Source: Epiperipatus broadwayi
Taxonomy: Eukaryota; Onychophora; Udeonychophora; Euonychophora; Peripatidae
Assembly (NCBI GenBank): GCA_028023455.1
Contig: JAQFVV010012434.1
Span: 6,724,264-6,788,263, forward strand
Length of the DNA stretch: 64,000 nucleotides
Reading direction: 5' to 3'
Shown here: positions 39,301-50,884 of the stretch, in pieces
How the letters are laid out: each line of letters opens with the position of its first letter
How positions within the stretch are numbered: the stretch's first letter is position 1
The notes under the pieces: generated by a model
Seen by the model: only the letters and a program-made list of their open reading frames with translations
Databases searched by the model: none
What the model was told of the DNA's origin: nothing
Position numbers and translations under genes: made by a program

Positions 39301-40849
39301 AATACCATGGCAAAATAGCATGAACTAGATCTCTTTCTAGCCTTCTTCATGATGTGCTGTCAGTTTATTGGCAATGATAATCAAAGAAAATAATTTTCAC
39401 TTTAAACTTTTTTTTATTTGTTGTTACAAAATGAATTCATTTCTATTTTGATTATTTTTTGTAATTGGTATTGAATTTAAAATAAAGGATATCTATTCTT
39501 ATGTGAAGCTAATAACTTTATTTTGACCTTTTAGTATAGTTTTCATAAAAAATAGTTAATGACACTTAAAACTGACCACATTTTGCCCTTCATTTTTTTA
39601 AAACCAAAGAAGAAATTTAATAAATTTCAAAGTTCCAAAACAAACCTGTCAATTACAAGTATAAGGATCAAAAGATCATAGATCTAGACTTTCTGAAGTT
39701 ATATAATATATACTTAAGACACTTTTAAAGTTCACTTCAGTTATGAAGCAAACAAAGATTTTAAAATAATTTATAATGTGCAATATTATTTTTAGAATAG
39801 GTAGGTAAAATCATCATTATTATTAGCAGCCACACACAAATGAGATGACCATTTTAATGCTAAAAGAAAGAAAAAAGAGAAAGGTAAAATAACTGTAGTA
39901 ATATATTAGAGATGAATTGTGGATAATTATACAAACCAATCTTTGAGATACAAATATATTCACATTGAGCATGCTAATCCATCTCTTCTTTATTTGTTTT
40001 GTGATACTGTCTGTCTTTTAACTTTTTCTGCAGCAGACTTTTTTTTCTGAAAAATTTCAATATTTTGTCTAATTGTAGTTTTCCATTGTATTCTGTTGTA
40101 AGCCATATTTTACCAATAAAAACAATCAATATTGTATTTCTTTAGAGCGACTTTAAGATAATCTACATAAAAATCAAGTGTAGATGTTGTATGTACATTC
40201 TTATAGAATTTTTTTTCCCATTATTCAATATTTGGAAAAGCTCAAATTGACTTCATTTAAAATTAATCTTTGTAGGTCACAATAATTAATAAGCTGAACA
40301 ATTATTTAATGTTCCTTTTAGCATTAATGTGCAATTTAGTTTTATTAAAGAACAATTTGGACAACAATGCCCTATATCTAAGTTGTTTTTTGTTTTTTTT
40401 AACTTTCAATATTTTGTTCAGCAAGAAAATATATGTCAAAATAACATATTTCACATTTGGCTGATTTAGTTTTGATTTTATTCTTTCACATTATATTTCA
40501 AACTTTGACAGTAGTGTTTTGATTCAAAATAATCTAGATGGGCTTTCTGACATAATAATTAATTTAGTTGGCTCCATGCCATAATATGTTTTTGTGTGTA
40601 AGTGAAACTTTGGATTTTTAAGCAAAGTTTCATGGACAATATTTTTAGCTCTTTATTTATTGATCAGTAAATGAGTTTTTATTATCTGGAAGTTCAAGGT
40701 GTTCTAGATTAATATGAGTTGTTCAAATGAATGACTGTGTACTGATCATAAAACAAAATTGCAATTATAGTATGACATAGCACAGCCTTCATAACTTATA
40801 GGGGAAATATTCATTCCTATTCACACTGAGCTTATGGTTTCAATATTAG
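39301..40849. other. AT-rich non-coding DNA
   Basis: No gene or clear repeat was recognised. Confidence 0.5.
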
Positions 40850-41160
40850 TGTCAACCATTATTGATCCATTGTATAATGAAAGTCTCTCTGAGTTTAATT
40901 CAACTTCTTGAACTCTAGTGTCTTTTCTCCACATCATGCCAAGAAACTTCCTTATTTCATCAATTCATCTCACATGTGGTCTCTTTCTATTTTTTTTTTT
41001 TTACAATCTCTTAGAAGTGAGTTTAAGAGTTCAACTATCCATCTATTATCATTTCTTTTAGCAATATTCTCAGTCAAGCTCCACTTCAGATTTTTAATTC
41101 TTTCAGTGATGCCAACAAGGCCTGTTTATTCTCTTATCTGTGTATTTTGTTTTTGATTCA
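40850..41160 (-). mobile_element. RTE LINE 3' fragment (copy D)
   Basis: On the minus strand this short piece is homologous to the C-terminal region of the other RTE copies, including complements of the CACATGTGGTCTCTT and CCATCTATTATCAT blocks. Beyond WRRE it continues into the usual RTE end, which copy C also has and copies A and B lack. It is heavily diverged and not coding. Confidence 0.7.
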
Positions 41161-41447
41161 CTCATGACTTACCTTTTTAAAAATAATTTGAAATTAAAAA
41201 TTTCTTCATTTTATAATTTCATTTCTATATAAAACCTTCTAGAAAACTTCAAAAGCTTTTCCCCTTTATGCCTGTCATTTAAATGCTGACAATTATCAAA
41301 AATAATATAATACTAATAAAATAAAAACAAAATTTTTTTATTGTGAAGTTCTACATATAATTTATTATTTTGCCAAGCAGAAAACACTTTACTTTCTTTT
41401 AATCAAATCACTAATAATAAGAGCATTGTGATAAAACCAATGATGAT

Positions 41448-41481
41448 TCTTTTTAGTAAATCCTTGGATTTACTAAAAAGA
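41448..41481. repeat. Perfect hairpin with 16-bp arms and 2-base loop
   Basis: TCTTTTTAGTAAATCC is followed by TT and then its exact reverse complement. Perfect arms of this length with a 2-base spacer are unusual and may be a small foldback remnant or a replication-error inverted duplication. Confidence 0.85.
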
Positions 41482-43420
41482 CTTGTATCTATAATAATAT
41501 GACCATTCTGAAGAACCAAATTCAAACTTTTAGTGTTTAATAGCTATTGTGTGCTTAGAGTAGATTCTTTTAAAGAATGAACATCAATATTTTTATGAAT
41601 ATGATTGAAATGAAATTTGTTTCTTAATGGAACTAATATACTAATTTATGATCTTCTGCACTTGTAAGTGCTTGTCTGATGCAACCTCTAATTATATTGT
41701 AATATATTAAATATCATTCTTTTGATTGTGGATGCATCCATGTTCCTTTATAGCAATTTTTCTGCTTAAACAAAATATTTCTGATGGTCAATTAATGTGA
41801 TGTGCAAAAATTCAACAATAACACACCATTTGCATTTACAACACCATTATTTCCAACAACTTTTAGCTAGCACATTAGAAAAATTTAATCTCTTTTATTA
41901 ATTTTGCTATAATAATACTATCCAACAAGGAATAAAAGCTTTCCTTATCTGGATTCCTTGACTATGGTTGGAGCATAAGCACTAATAAAGTGAGTATCAT
42001 TGGATAGACTTTAGATCAAATCCAATACCATCACCATGTATTCTCCTTTCATTGACTGATCTGACTTTCAAAAAAAAAAAAACTTGTATCTAACAATTAA
42101 AGTTTTTACCCTGATAGACAAGTTTCATTATGTTGATTTATAATATTTACTTTTAGTATTACCACTAATTTTTGTTTTACCACTACTATGGATATTATAA
42201 CTACTATTATTATTGTTATCACTATAATGGATAATTCAGCATGTTCAACAAGCTAGCAAGACTGTGTGGAACAGGCCATTTTTAGATCACATTTTCTACG
42301 CTTTTTTTCTTATATGGTAACCAAGGGGATTTCTAATTAGAATTGCCTAAACACACAATTTTTACCAGCTGAAATTCCTATCTTACTTAAATATAGTTCC
42401 AACCTGACTCAGTGATTGCATTATCTCGCTCAAAGGTCACCTCTAAGAATTACCAGCTTACTAAGCCTGCCCCCATCATTGCATTTTTAATTCTCAAAGG
42501 CTTGGTCTAAAAAAAAAGAAAAATGGAATTGGGATCAGAAATGCTGTGTGATTTCAAAAACTCACATGTAGCAGTCCATATAGTAGTAACATGTCCGATG
42601 GCATGAGAGACTTACAATAACTTTTATGACTGCAGAAGTTCTGAAAAGAGGAAGCCATAACAAACCATTTGTATTAGAAATAGTGCTTAGTACTTTGATG
42701 AATTAGCATTGTCTTCTACAAGGCAGCAGGAAATACTCTTGGTTGGGTAATGTTTATTTATTATTCAAGTTCGTCTTCATATCCTAAGATCATTCCAACT
42801 ATCTGGAAGCCTGAACACAGCACCCAATATAGACTAATTATTATATATAAAACCAAATATTGCATATATGTCAATATTAATTTGTTTTTTTATATCTGTC
42901 ATAATTTATTCTACTTATTTTATTATAATTCCATCAAAAAAAATTATATAAAAATTTATTGGAGTACAATATTATGAATGAACATATTAATAAATTAAAA
43001 AGCAATACTAACACCATTTGAAAATGTGAACTAGAACATTAATATATTTTCAGTGTGGAGTACTCTTGTCAAAAGCAATTGTTATATTCAATATGAAAAC
43101 AATTTATGTGAGTGTAAAATTTTAAATTCCTAAACCCATATCAATTTTATTTTTTTTAAAAAAATATTTTTGAGATTCATTTATAAATACATATTAATGT
43201 TTGATGTCCAAGTTGTATTAATTCAAACTATGTCATCTAATTAAAAGACTCCACCTCTTTTTTTTAGTTTATTTTATATATTTATATATTACATCAGATA
43301 TAGAAAATGATTATTGGCATTAAAATACAAAATGACAGATAAGATTTGTTATGAGAATTTTTTATTTATTTGATAATAGTTAAATTTTTTTTTGCTAGAG
43401 TCAGATATTGTAAAATATGA
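41482..43420. other. AT-rich non-coding DNA
   Basis: No gene is seen. The frame at 42750-42977 is low complexity. Confidence 0.5.
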
Positions 43421-43422
43421 AG

Positions 43423-43640
43423 TTCAGTGATGAGATATGAAAGTCCCTAGATTCTTGGTCAAACTAGAAAGTAGCCAGCCACCTGCTGCATATATGCATA
43501 CTCATATACACAAAAGTTAATTTGCTGGAGAGAAATTATTTTAAATTATAGAGCCCAAAGATGAGATATGAAAGCTCATTGATTCCAGGTCCAAATTAGA
43601 AAGATTCTCACCCTGATTCTTACATAAATGAAGAGTTTAT
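43423..43640. repeat. Diverged tandem pair of about 125 bp
   Basis: GATGAGATATGAAAG followed by a C(C/T)TAGATTC- or CATTGATTC-type block and an AAATTAGAAAG block occurs near 43430 and 43560. The pair is old and imperfect. Confidence 0.5.
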
Positions 43641-44049
43641 TTATTTATTTATTAAAGAGATATTTTAAAATATGATACCATTGTATTCAAAATCAATTAT
43701 GATCTCTTAAAATGGAATATAGTTTTTCTACATTGAGTATTAATTAAATATGGATTTTTTAGTTATCTTCCTCAAACATAATTTTTCAATATTTGATCAA
43801 AATTGCTTTTAAATTACAAAACTATAGTTATAGATAAAATCCTTAGATTACTTAATTCCTCTCCCTCTGGATTATTGTACCTCATCTATTGTATATGTGG
43901 TCATTCAATAAATTAGTTTTTACATCTTATAAACTGATGCAATATTGATAACAATGGAAATGCCGATAGAAGTGATCTATATTCTGATTACAACATATGT
44001 TTGCTTCTATAAAGTACCATAAATGAAAATGGTTAAGAAAAGTGTAGTA

Positions 44050-45955
44050 TTCACTTCTTGGAGTATCATCATCATTTTTTAAACATTATCGATCCATTGC
44101 AGGATGAGGGTCTCTCCAAGTTTAATCCAATTTTCTGGATCTTGAGACTCTCTTCTCCACATCACATCAGCTTCATCCATCCATTTCACAAGTGATCTTT
44201 TCCTAAGTCTTTTACAATGTCTAGAGATTCAGTTTAATATTTTAACTATCCATCTATTATCATCTTTTCTAGTAGTATATCCAACTCAGCTACACTTCAA
44301 TCTCTTAATTCTTTTAATGATCTAGTAATGCCTGTTTTTTTCTCCATGTATTTCATTTTTGATTCTTTATAGTTTCTTCTAATATATATATATATCCATA
44401 CTTCATTAAGTAGTCTGAATTCTCTGTACTGCTTTTCTGATAAATATTCAAATCTCAGATCCATAAATAAGATCTGACATCCCATGATTGCCATTTATTA
44501 TGCTTACACAAGATTTTAAAATAGTAGTAACATATATTCTAGCATCTATTGATTACTATGGCTGGCACTGGATGTCACTACTATATGGAAAGAGTTGCTA
44601 CTTAAATAAGATCTGATTCAAAACATTTATTTAAAATCTTCCTTTTCAAACACATAGGCATATTTCCTTTTAATATTAAGTTATTTCTACCAAAATAGTC
44701 TGTCCAAGTTTTACTTCTATTATTAATTTCATCTGTTATATTTCTATATATATTAATCTGATTAAGACATTTGTCATTAGTAACTTCTTCTAATTCATCA
44801 TTATCAATCTTTATTAATTTTTTTTTGAAAAATATTGAATTAAAAAAAAAAATCAATTAATTTTTTTTTTTTTGAGAAAATCCATTGAACATTATTTTAG
44901 TCTTTTTAACATTTATCTTTAGTACTCTTTTTTATTTTTAACTTATAACTCTTGTAACATCTCCTGAAGTTCTGAAGTATTATTTACAAAAACAACTACA
45001 TCGTCTGTAAATCTCTCCATTTACTTTTAATTCCTTCAACTTCTCATTTTGATTTACATAATACTTTTTGTAAAATTTTTGTAAGGTATTTTGGGGATGT
45101 GGACTCACCCTGTCACATATCTTTTACAGTCTTAGTATCATTATGCAATCTAATCATTGCAATTACATTTTGATAAATATTCTCCAGAATATAATAATAT
45201 CCTAAGTCTATAACTTCACTTATAGAATGAAATGTCTTTTCATAATCTACAAATACAAAGAATAATGACAGCCTATATTTATTGATATTTAATATAATTT
45301 CTCTCAATATATGGACATGATCCACTGTGTTAAAACCCATTTTTAAATCCAGCTCTTTTTTTTGTCTGGTTAAAATCCAAGTTTACTGTAGACAATTTGT
45401 AATTATCTTGGTAAAAAAATATCATCTTTTTAAATATCAATATTATTATTGCAGTCTTCCAATTATCTGGTACATCTTTAGTCATTTAGACATTTGATAT
45501 ACAACTTTGGCAAAAATTTGTTTTATTTCTTCACCTGCATCATTGACAATATGGATTATAAATTCATCATTTCCTGGAGCTTTTCTCTGCTTCATAGATT
45601 TTATTGCATGTCTCACTTTGTTATTTAAAATTCTGGGTAATAGAGATGTAGTAATTGTAGGGAATTGGTTTGCTTCCTTATTCTTTACTACTATATAATT
45701 TTTATAGAACCCTTTGACACATTTCATTATGTAATTGCTCTTTTTAATAATAATTTCATCTTTTTTTTCTATTGCAGAAATAACTTTTCTTCCAATGCCA
45801 AGATGTTGTTTTATATTTTTGGAACTTTTTCTTATATACCTTTCCTTGCTAATCACAGTTATATTTTTTTATATAGTAACTAACTTTTTTTTTTGTTCCA
45901 TTTTACAAAACTCTAGATATTCTTTTTAATGGATTATTTTTTTTTTTTTATATTT
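44050..45955 (-). mobile_element. RTE-type LINE, copy C (old, degenerate)
   Basis: This minus-strand copy covers the RT region to the true RTE C-terminus. Recognisable pieces are LPRILNNKVRHAIKSMKQRK followed by APGNDEF (45482-45856), VDYEKTFHSISEV (45113-45340), a VNNTSELQEMLQEL segment, a KINVKKTKIMFNG-like stretch (around 44880-44930) that copies A and B have lost, and SILKGNMPMCLKRK. Many stops and frame changes show age. The 3' end runs through an ENWIKLGETLILQW-like end to an ATGATGATGAT tail near 44068, as is normal for RTE elements. A 126-bp insert interrupts it at 44478-44603. Confidence 0.8.
44478..44603. mobile_element. Short insertion in LINE copy C, related to the MITE-like family (copy 2)
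   Basis: The insert is bracketed by a 13-base direct repeat, AAATAAGATCTGA, at 44465-44477 and 44604-44616. Its right half (TCTAGCATCTATTGATTACT through ACTATATGGAAAGAGTTGCT) matches the right halves of the repeats at 19468-19795 and 59732-60092. Its left half resembles the inverted end of that family. It must postdate copy C. Confidence 0.7.
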
Positions 45956-46221
45956 AGTTTTTTCTTTACAAATTGTTTTGTTTCAGTAGAAAATTGGTAA
46001 ACAAATGAAAGATGAAAGTGCAGTAGATAATTTTGGTTATGGTAATAGAAATGAGAGATGACATAGATTTGTAGAGTTTGCAGGAAAAGGAAAACTTTAT
46101 ATTATGAATTATTATTTTGAGAAAAATGTTAAAAGGAAATGTACATGGAAGCATCCAAATGAAGGTACAGCAGAATTGGATTATATTTTGACTAACAGAA
46201 AATACATATTTCAAGATTGTA

Positions 46222-48242
46222 ATGTTCTTAATAAATTTAACAGAGGAAGTAGTAAGATGTGAAATACATGTTAGTGCAAAAATAGAAAGACAAAAATTAT
46301 TAAGAAAAACAATATTTACAGTTGATATTCCTAATTTTCAGAAACATTTTAATGAATTTAAATTAAAACTTACAAATAGGTTTCAGGTATTAGTAGATTT
46401 TGAACATGATTCACATTTGAATGAAATTAATATGAAAACAACTGATACACTTTTTAAAAATTGCAACAAAAATAGCTGGTTGAAAAAAGCAGCACTTGAC
46501 CAATAACATTATTACTGAGACTAGCGAATTTATGAAGAAAAAAAGGAATGTGAAAATACACAAAAATGATGTGTTAAAAATGATTGAATATGTCAAATTT
46601 TGTAAAATGATGCAGAAAAGAGTTGAAAATGATATAAGAGTGTATAACTGTGAACTAGGAAGGAAAGCAGTAGAAGAGAATGAAAGTCTCAAGAGTGTAA
46701 AACAACATTTTGGTATTGGTAGGAAATTTATATTTGCAATAAGAAAAAAAGCTGGAATTATTACTAAAAAAAGAGATGATATCATGAAATGGATAGAAGA
46801 CTTTTATCAACAATTATAGACTAATAAAGAACAAATATAGAGTAATAAAGAACAAATATCTCCTATATCTATTACATCTTCTGAATTGCCCAGAATTTTA
46901 AATGAAGAAGTGAGACATACAATTAAATATATGAAGAAAGGAAAGGCTCCAGGTAATGGTAGAATTATAATTGATATATTAAAAGAAGCAGGTGAAAAAA
47001 TAGAAAATGTTTTAACAACGTTATATACCAAATGTCTAAATGATAAAGATGTATCAGATGATTGGAAGAATGTAGTATTAATCTTAATATTTAAAAAAGG
47101 TGATAAAGAAGATATTAGAAATTACAGACCTATCAGTCTTTTATCAGTTTTATACAAAATTTTTACTAAGATAATTACAACTCGTCTACAGAGAACACTG
47201 GACTTCCACCAACCAAGAGAACAATCTGGATTTAAAAGTGGTTTTAGTACAGGATATCATATCCAGGGATTGAGAGAAGTTATAGAAAGGACAAATGAAT
47301 ATGAGTTGCCATTATGTTTTCGATTTCTAGATTATGAAAAGGCATTTGAATCTAAACTTTTCTTCAGTGATTAAAGCATTGGATCATCAAGGTATAGATC
47401 CAAGATATTGTCATATTTTAAAGAATATTTATAAAAATGCAACAGCAACAATTAGATTAGATAATGATACTGGAAAAGTCAACATTGAGAAAAGTGTAAA
47501 ACAGGGTGACTCCATATCCCCAAAACGTTTTACAGCAGTGCTGCAAGAAGTATTTTGTGGATTAAAATGAAAAGCTAAAGGAGTGAAAGTAAATGATTAT
47601 TTCAGTCATTTAGATTTTTCAGATGATGTAGTTGTTTTTGTTAATAATGCTTTAGATCTACAGGAAATGTTGCATTGTTTATGAGTTAGAAGAAGTTAAC
47701 AGTTACAAACGCCTTGGTCAGATTATTAATACAGATGGAAACATAATGGATGAAATTAATCATAGAATTAAACTTGGTTGGAGTGCTTTTAGTAGAAATA
47801 ACTTGATACTAAAAGGAAATATGCCTATGTGTTTGTAAAGAAAGATTTTTAATAAATGTGTTTTACCTGTTTTTACTTATGGATCTGAGACTTGGATACT
47901 TAATAGAAGAGCAATACAGACTTCAGACCACTCAAAGAAGTATGGAGAGATGTATATTGGGAGTAACAAGAAGAGATCCAGAACCCAATATACCGGTAAA
48001 AGAACAATAAGGTGCAACTAAATTCATTGAAAAGATTAAAGTGGAGTTGGGCTGGACATATTGCTAGAAGAGATAATAGATGGACAATTGAAATCTTAAA
48101 CTGGATTTTAAGAGATTGTAGAAGACCCAGGAAGAGACCACATGTGAGATGGATAGATGAAATAAGAAAGTGTGCAGGGGTGATGTGGAGAAGAGAAGCT
48201 AAATATCTTACTTTTCCATACTTATTAAATCTATTATTTTGA
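46222..48242 (+). pseudogene. RT and C-terminal region of RTE LINE copy B
   Basis: Readable frames are 46222-46506 (linker, with EVVRCEIHVSAKIERQKLLR), 46496-46819, 46886-47374 (RT fingers and palm to FLDYEKAF), 47334-47570 (QGDSISP), a DD box as FSDDVVVF near 47617, GNMPMCL near 47818, and 48012-48242 (WAGHIARRDNRW). The catalytic aspartates are present but lie in different frames, so no enzyme can be made. As in copy A, the C-terminus ends in the unrelated AKYLTFPYLLNLLF. Confidence 0.85.
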
Positions 48243-48846
48243 AATTTCCTTGTGAGTATATGACATTTTTAGTTATTAAAATGACTTTAAAGTTTTAAAA
48301 TAATTAAGTTCAATTAATATTTACGTCTTGAATATTTTTACTCGATTTTTACACTGAATAAATCACCACACACTACAATCTGTTTGATGTTTTGGTAATT
48401 GCTTGCACACATATTAATTTTAATCAATTTATTTTTGAACTGAATAGATCTTTTAATATATTTAAAGGATAATTTGATTTGTTTTCTCTCCAGTAATTTA
48501 TAAATATTTATTGTGTAAGATATCTTCGAATTATTGTTTTCACGTAAACAAAACGCAAATTTATCTTTTTAAAATAACACGTTTGCTAAATAAAAGATCT
48601 ATAAACCGAAATGTCTTTAAAAATTGCTGCAAATATTATTTGAAAGTATAAAAAAACAATCACTTTTCAAAATAACGAAGTTCAAAACTGCCAGACCGAT
48701 TTTTTTCAAAGATTGCAGTAAAACGGGAAGTCGTAATACTTACCTTAAAAAACATTTTTAGAGAAAAAAAAGACATCGATTTTTAAAAGAAAATAATTTA
48801 AAAATACATAGATTTATCCGAGAGTGAAACTCAATGTAAGAATATT

Positions 48847-49292
48847 AAATTTTAAAGCAGATTTAAATAGTTATGGTTTTCTATATATTATTCACACCTT
48901 CACATTACATGCTATGTTTGTTTTAAGAACATGGATATAAACCTGAACTAGCAAGCGAGTGTAAATATCGCTTCTAAACGTTTTTTTCTGTGCCATAGCA
49001 TGGAGAAACAGCGCCACCTAGTGGGCTAGATTGCTGGGTAGTGCTGTCTAGCAGATGATGTAAGCTGGATTGGTTTACCTATGGCTAACAGTGCCACCTA
49101 TCAGGAAGTAGTGCTGGCTGCTACTTGGCATAATGTTCCTGTGTGTACGCGTGGCAAACAGCGCCATCTAGTAACTGGAACTTGCATCGTCTACTTCTGG
49201 CCACTTGGCATACTGTTCCTATGCATATGCATGGTGAACAGCGCCATCTAGCGGCTGGAACTTGCATAATCTGCTTCTGGCCCCCTACTCCA
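48847..49292 (+). mobile_element. 446-bp insertion carrying four CTCF-like motifs
   Basis: Comparison with copy A shows extra sequence between two AATATT hexamers (48841-48846 and 49293-49298), which may be the target duplication. The insert has no terminal inverted repeats. Its right part is an array of four units of 70 to 80 bp, each with CAGYGCCAYCTA (starts 49009, 49089, 49159, 49239). The block is much less AT-rich than its surroundings. The origin is unknown, and it may be a SINE-like or composite repeat. Confidence 0.75.
49009..49255 (-). promoter_or_regulatory. Array of four CTCF-like motifs
   Basis: Read on the minus strand, the first motif is CCACTAGGTGGCGC, a complete match to the CTCF core CCASYAGRKGGCRS. 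The fourth, CCGCTAGATGGCGC, has one mismatch. The third, TTACTAGATGGCGC, has two. The second (near 49091-49105) is weaker. All four point the same way with 70 to 80 bp spacing. CTCF is a zinc-finger protein that organises chromatin loops in animals. Binding here is inference. Confidence 0.45.
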
Positions 49293-49351
49293 AATATTTC
49301 TGCAATTTTTGCAGAAATGACATCTCTAGCAGTGGCAGGACAGTAATTCCA

Positions 49352-50365
49352 CCAGTACCAATCAGATAAATATCAACATAACAACTCCCAAGTCTACTTC
49401 TGAGACTAACTAAACTGGTGGGAATAAATCTCTTCACCAAATGATCAGGGAAACAACATACATAACTTCATATACTTTAATTCATAATATCAAATATCAA
49501 AACTGGAAAATTCAATCTACTCCTATCAAAAATACTTCAATACACAGAAAAGAAGGGATTACTGGATCCCATATAATACACTAGGCAATCTACCCATGTT
49601 TAAATATTCAAATAACAAAAGGGGAGAGATTACTCAATCCCATAAATACTATAAAACATTGCTAAGTTTACTACATATAGCCACAAAAATAATTTTCCTT
49701 TCAAGCATAATAAAGAACAATAATTCTCCCTTAAATAAATCTCTAATCCTTCCAAAACAATTGACCATCCTCTTCCTCCGAAACTGATAGACTTTATATC
49801 ATTTGTAACTTGCAATTGACATTATTATAGCTAAATATAACAATGGACACATATCAATTACTAATTGTAAAAGCAATAAGGAATACATATTTCATATCTG
49901 ACAATATAATATTTAGGACTTGGTAACATTAATAACGGTTGGAAAACAAGGCAATAATTTCTATTGGCAAGCAAGACAAAATAATCTTTTTTTATAGTGC
50001 ATTTACATTAGTACACATCTAAAGCAAAAATTTGGCTTAGACAAATAATAAACTTTATATTCCAGGTTAAATAATTATTGAAAATAATTATTGTTTAAAT
50101 CTGTTGAAAAATGCATAGATATAATATAAGAACCTATATAATGTGCTTTTAAAGAAGAGCTATCACCTCTATTAACATTACATGGATGCCTCCCTCTCTT
50201 ACCATGCACTTATGTGATAATCTAACACACGACATAACTTATATTAAACTATTAAAAAAAATTACCTAGCATAATATTTTCTTCATATTATGCCTTTAAT
50301 GAGACGTTCTTGAAGAATAATAATACATTTTTAATAAAATAATAAAACAAACTTTAAACTATCGC
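49352..50365. other. AT-rich non-coding DNA
   Basis: No gene is seen. Short frames at 49596-49815 on both strands are not convincing. Confidence 0.5.
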
Positions 50366-50573
50366 TATTTATGCAAGAAATTTTGTCGTGAAAAAAAAAA
50401 GAAAAGTGGGAGAAAAATTATTTGTCTTTTAAATAAATAAAAAATATTAAATATTAAATTGAACTAAGAATTAAATATTCTGTACTTTAAAAACAACAGA
50501 ATGAAAACTAATAACAATTGTTTAATAATTCACCAGTCCAATACTCAATTAATTCACTTAAAATGTAATTAAG
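50366..50573 (+). repeat. Outer direct repeat, left copy
   Basis: It begins TATTTATGCAAGAAATTTTG and ends AAAATGTAATTAAG, matching 52190-52396 apart from a few substitutions and a small indel. Confidence 0.85.
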
Positions 50574-50884
50574 TTTAAATTGCCACTATTAAAAGAAAGA
50601 ATGGGAGTGTATAATAGTATTGTAAATTTGCTTAATTTAAACTTTAAACGTAATGGGAAAGAAGAATGTTTGTTTACTTTTCAAATTTATTTTTCTTAAG
50701 TTTTAATTATGGTATTAATGGAACAATGGCAGCATGGGTATACTTGTACTATGTCGGGAGGATATGTGAACTTTTATTAAACATTTTAAGAACTTTCTAA
50801 TAAATTTGATGCTAGTTATAAAAGAAGATTTAAAAGGATGCGTATGAATCATTTAATTTTATCATCATTATTATTATTAGAACA
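50571..50884. repeat. Long inverted repeat, left arm
   Basis: It is the reverse complement of 51457-51770 with few differences, starting AAGTTTAAATTG and ending at ATTATTATTAGAAC. Confidence 0.85.

Larger units (their letters stand above)
45965..49351 (+). mobile_element. RTE-type LINE, copy B (defective, longer 5' end than copy A)
   Basis: Plus-strand near-twin of copy A. It extends further 5' into the C-terminal half of the apurinic-type endonuclease, with FGYGNRNER*HRFVEFAGKG, KCTWKHPNEGTAELDYILTN and NVLNKFNRGSS readable with one stop. RT, thumb and C-terminal parts match copy A almost base for base, including its stops, frameshift and internal deletion. Private changes include a 20-bp tandem duplication near 46817-46856, an 8-bp loss near 47680, and a 446-bp insertion in the 3' tail. 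It lies head to head with copy C. The 3' terminus is the same as in copy A. Confidence 0.9.
48243..49351 (+). other. Novel 3' tail of the young RTE subfamily, interrupted by an insertion
   Basis: This sequence is shared with copy A (32098-32753) but not with copies C and D. It keeps several CpGs and ends in a hairpin, TTTCTGCAATTTTTGCAGAAA less its last base, followed by GGACAGTAATTCCACC. It replaces the normal RTE 3' end. Confidence 0.75.

Noticed and set aside
46411-47031. Minus-strand ORFs across LINE copy B (and plus-strand ones across copy A)
   Set aside because: These are antisense shadows of the RT coding region.
32098-49351. A single giant transposon with LINE-sized terminal inverted repeats
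   Set aside because: The two ends are complete or truncated RTE sequences with different 5' cut points and a common 3' end, and older unrelated elements fill the middle. Two separate LINE insertions explain this better.
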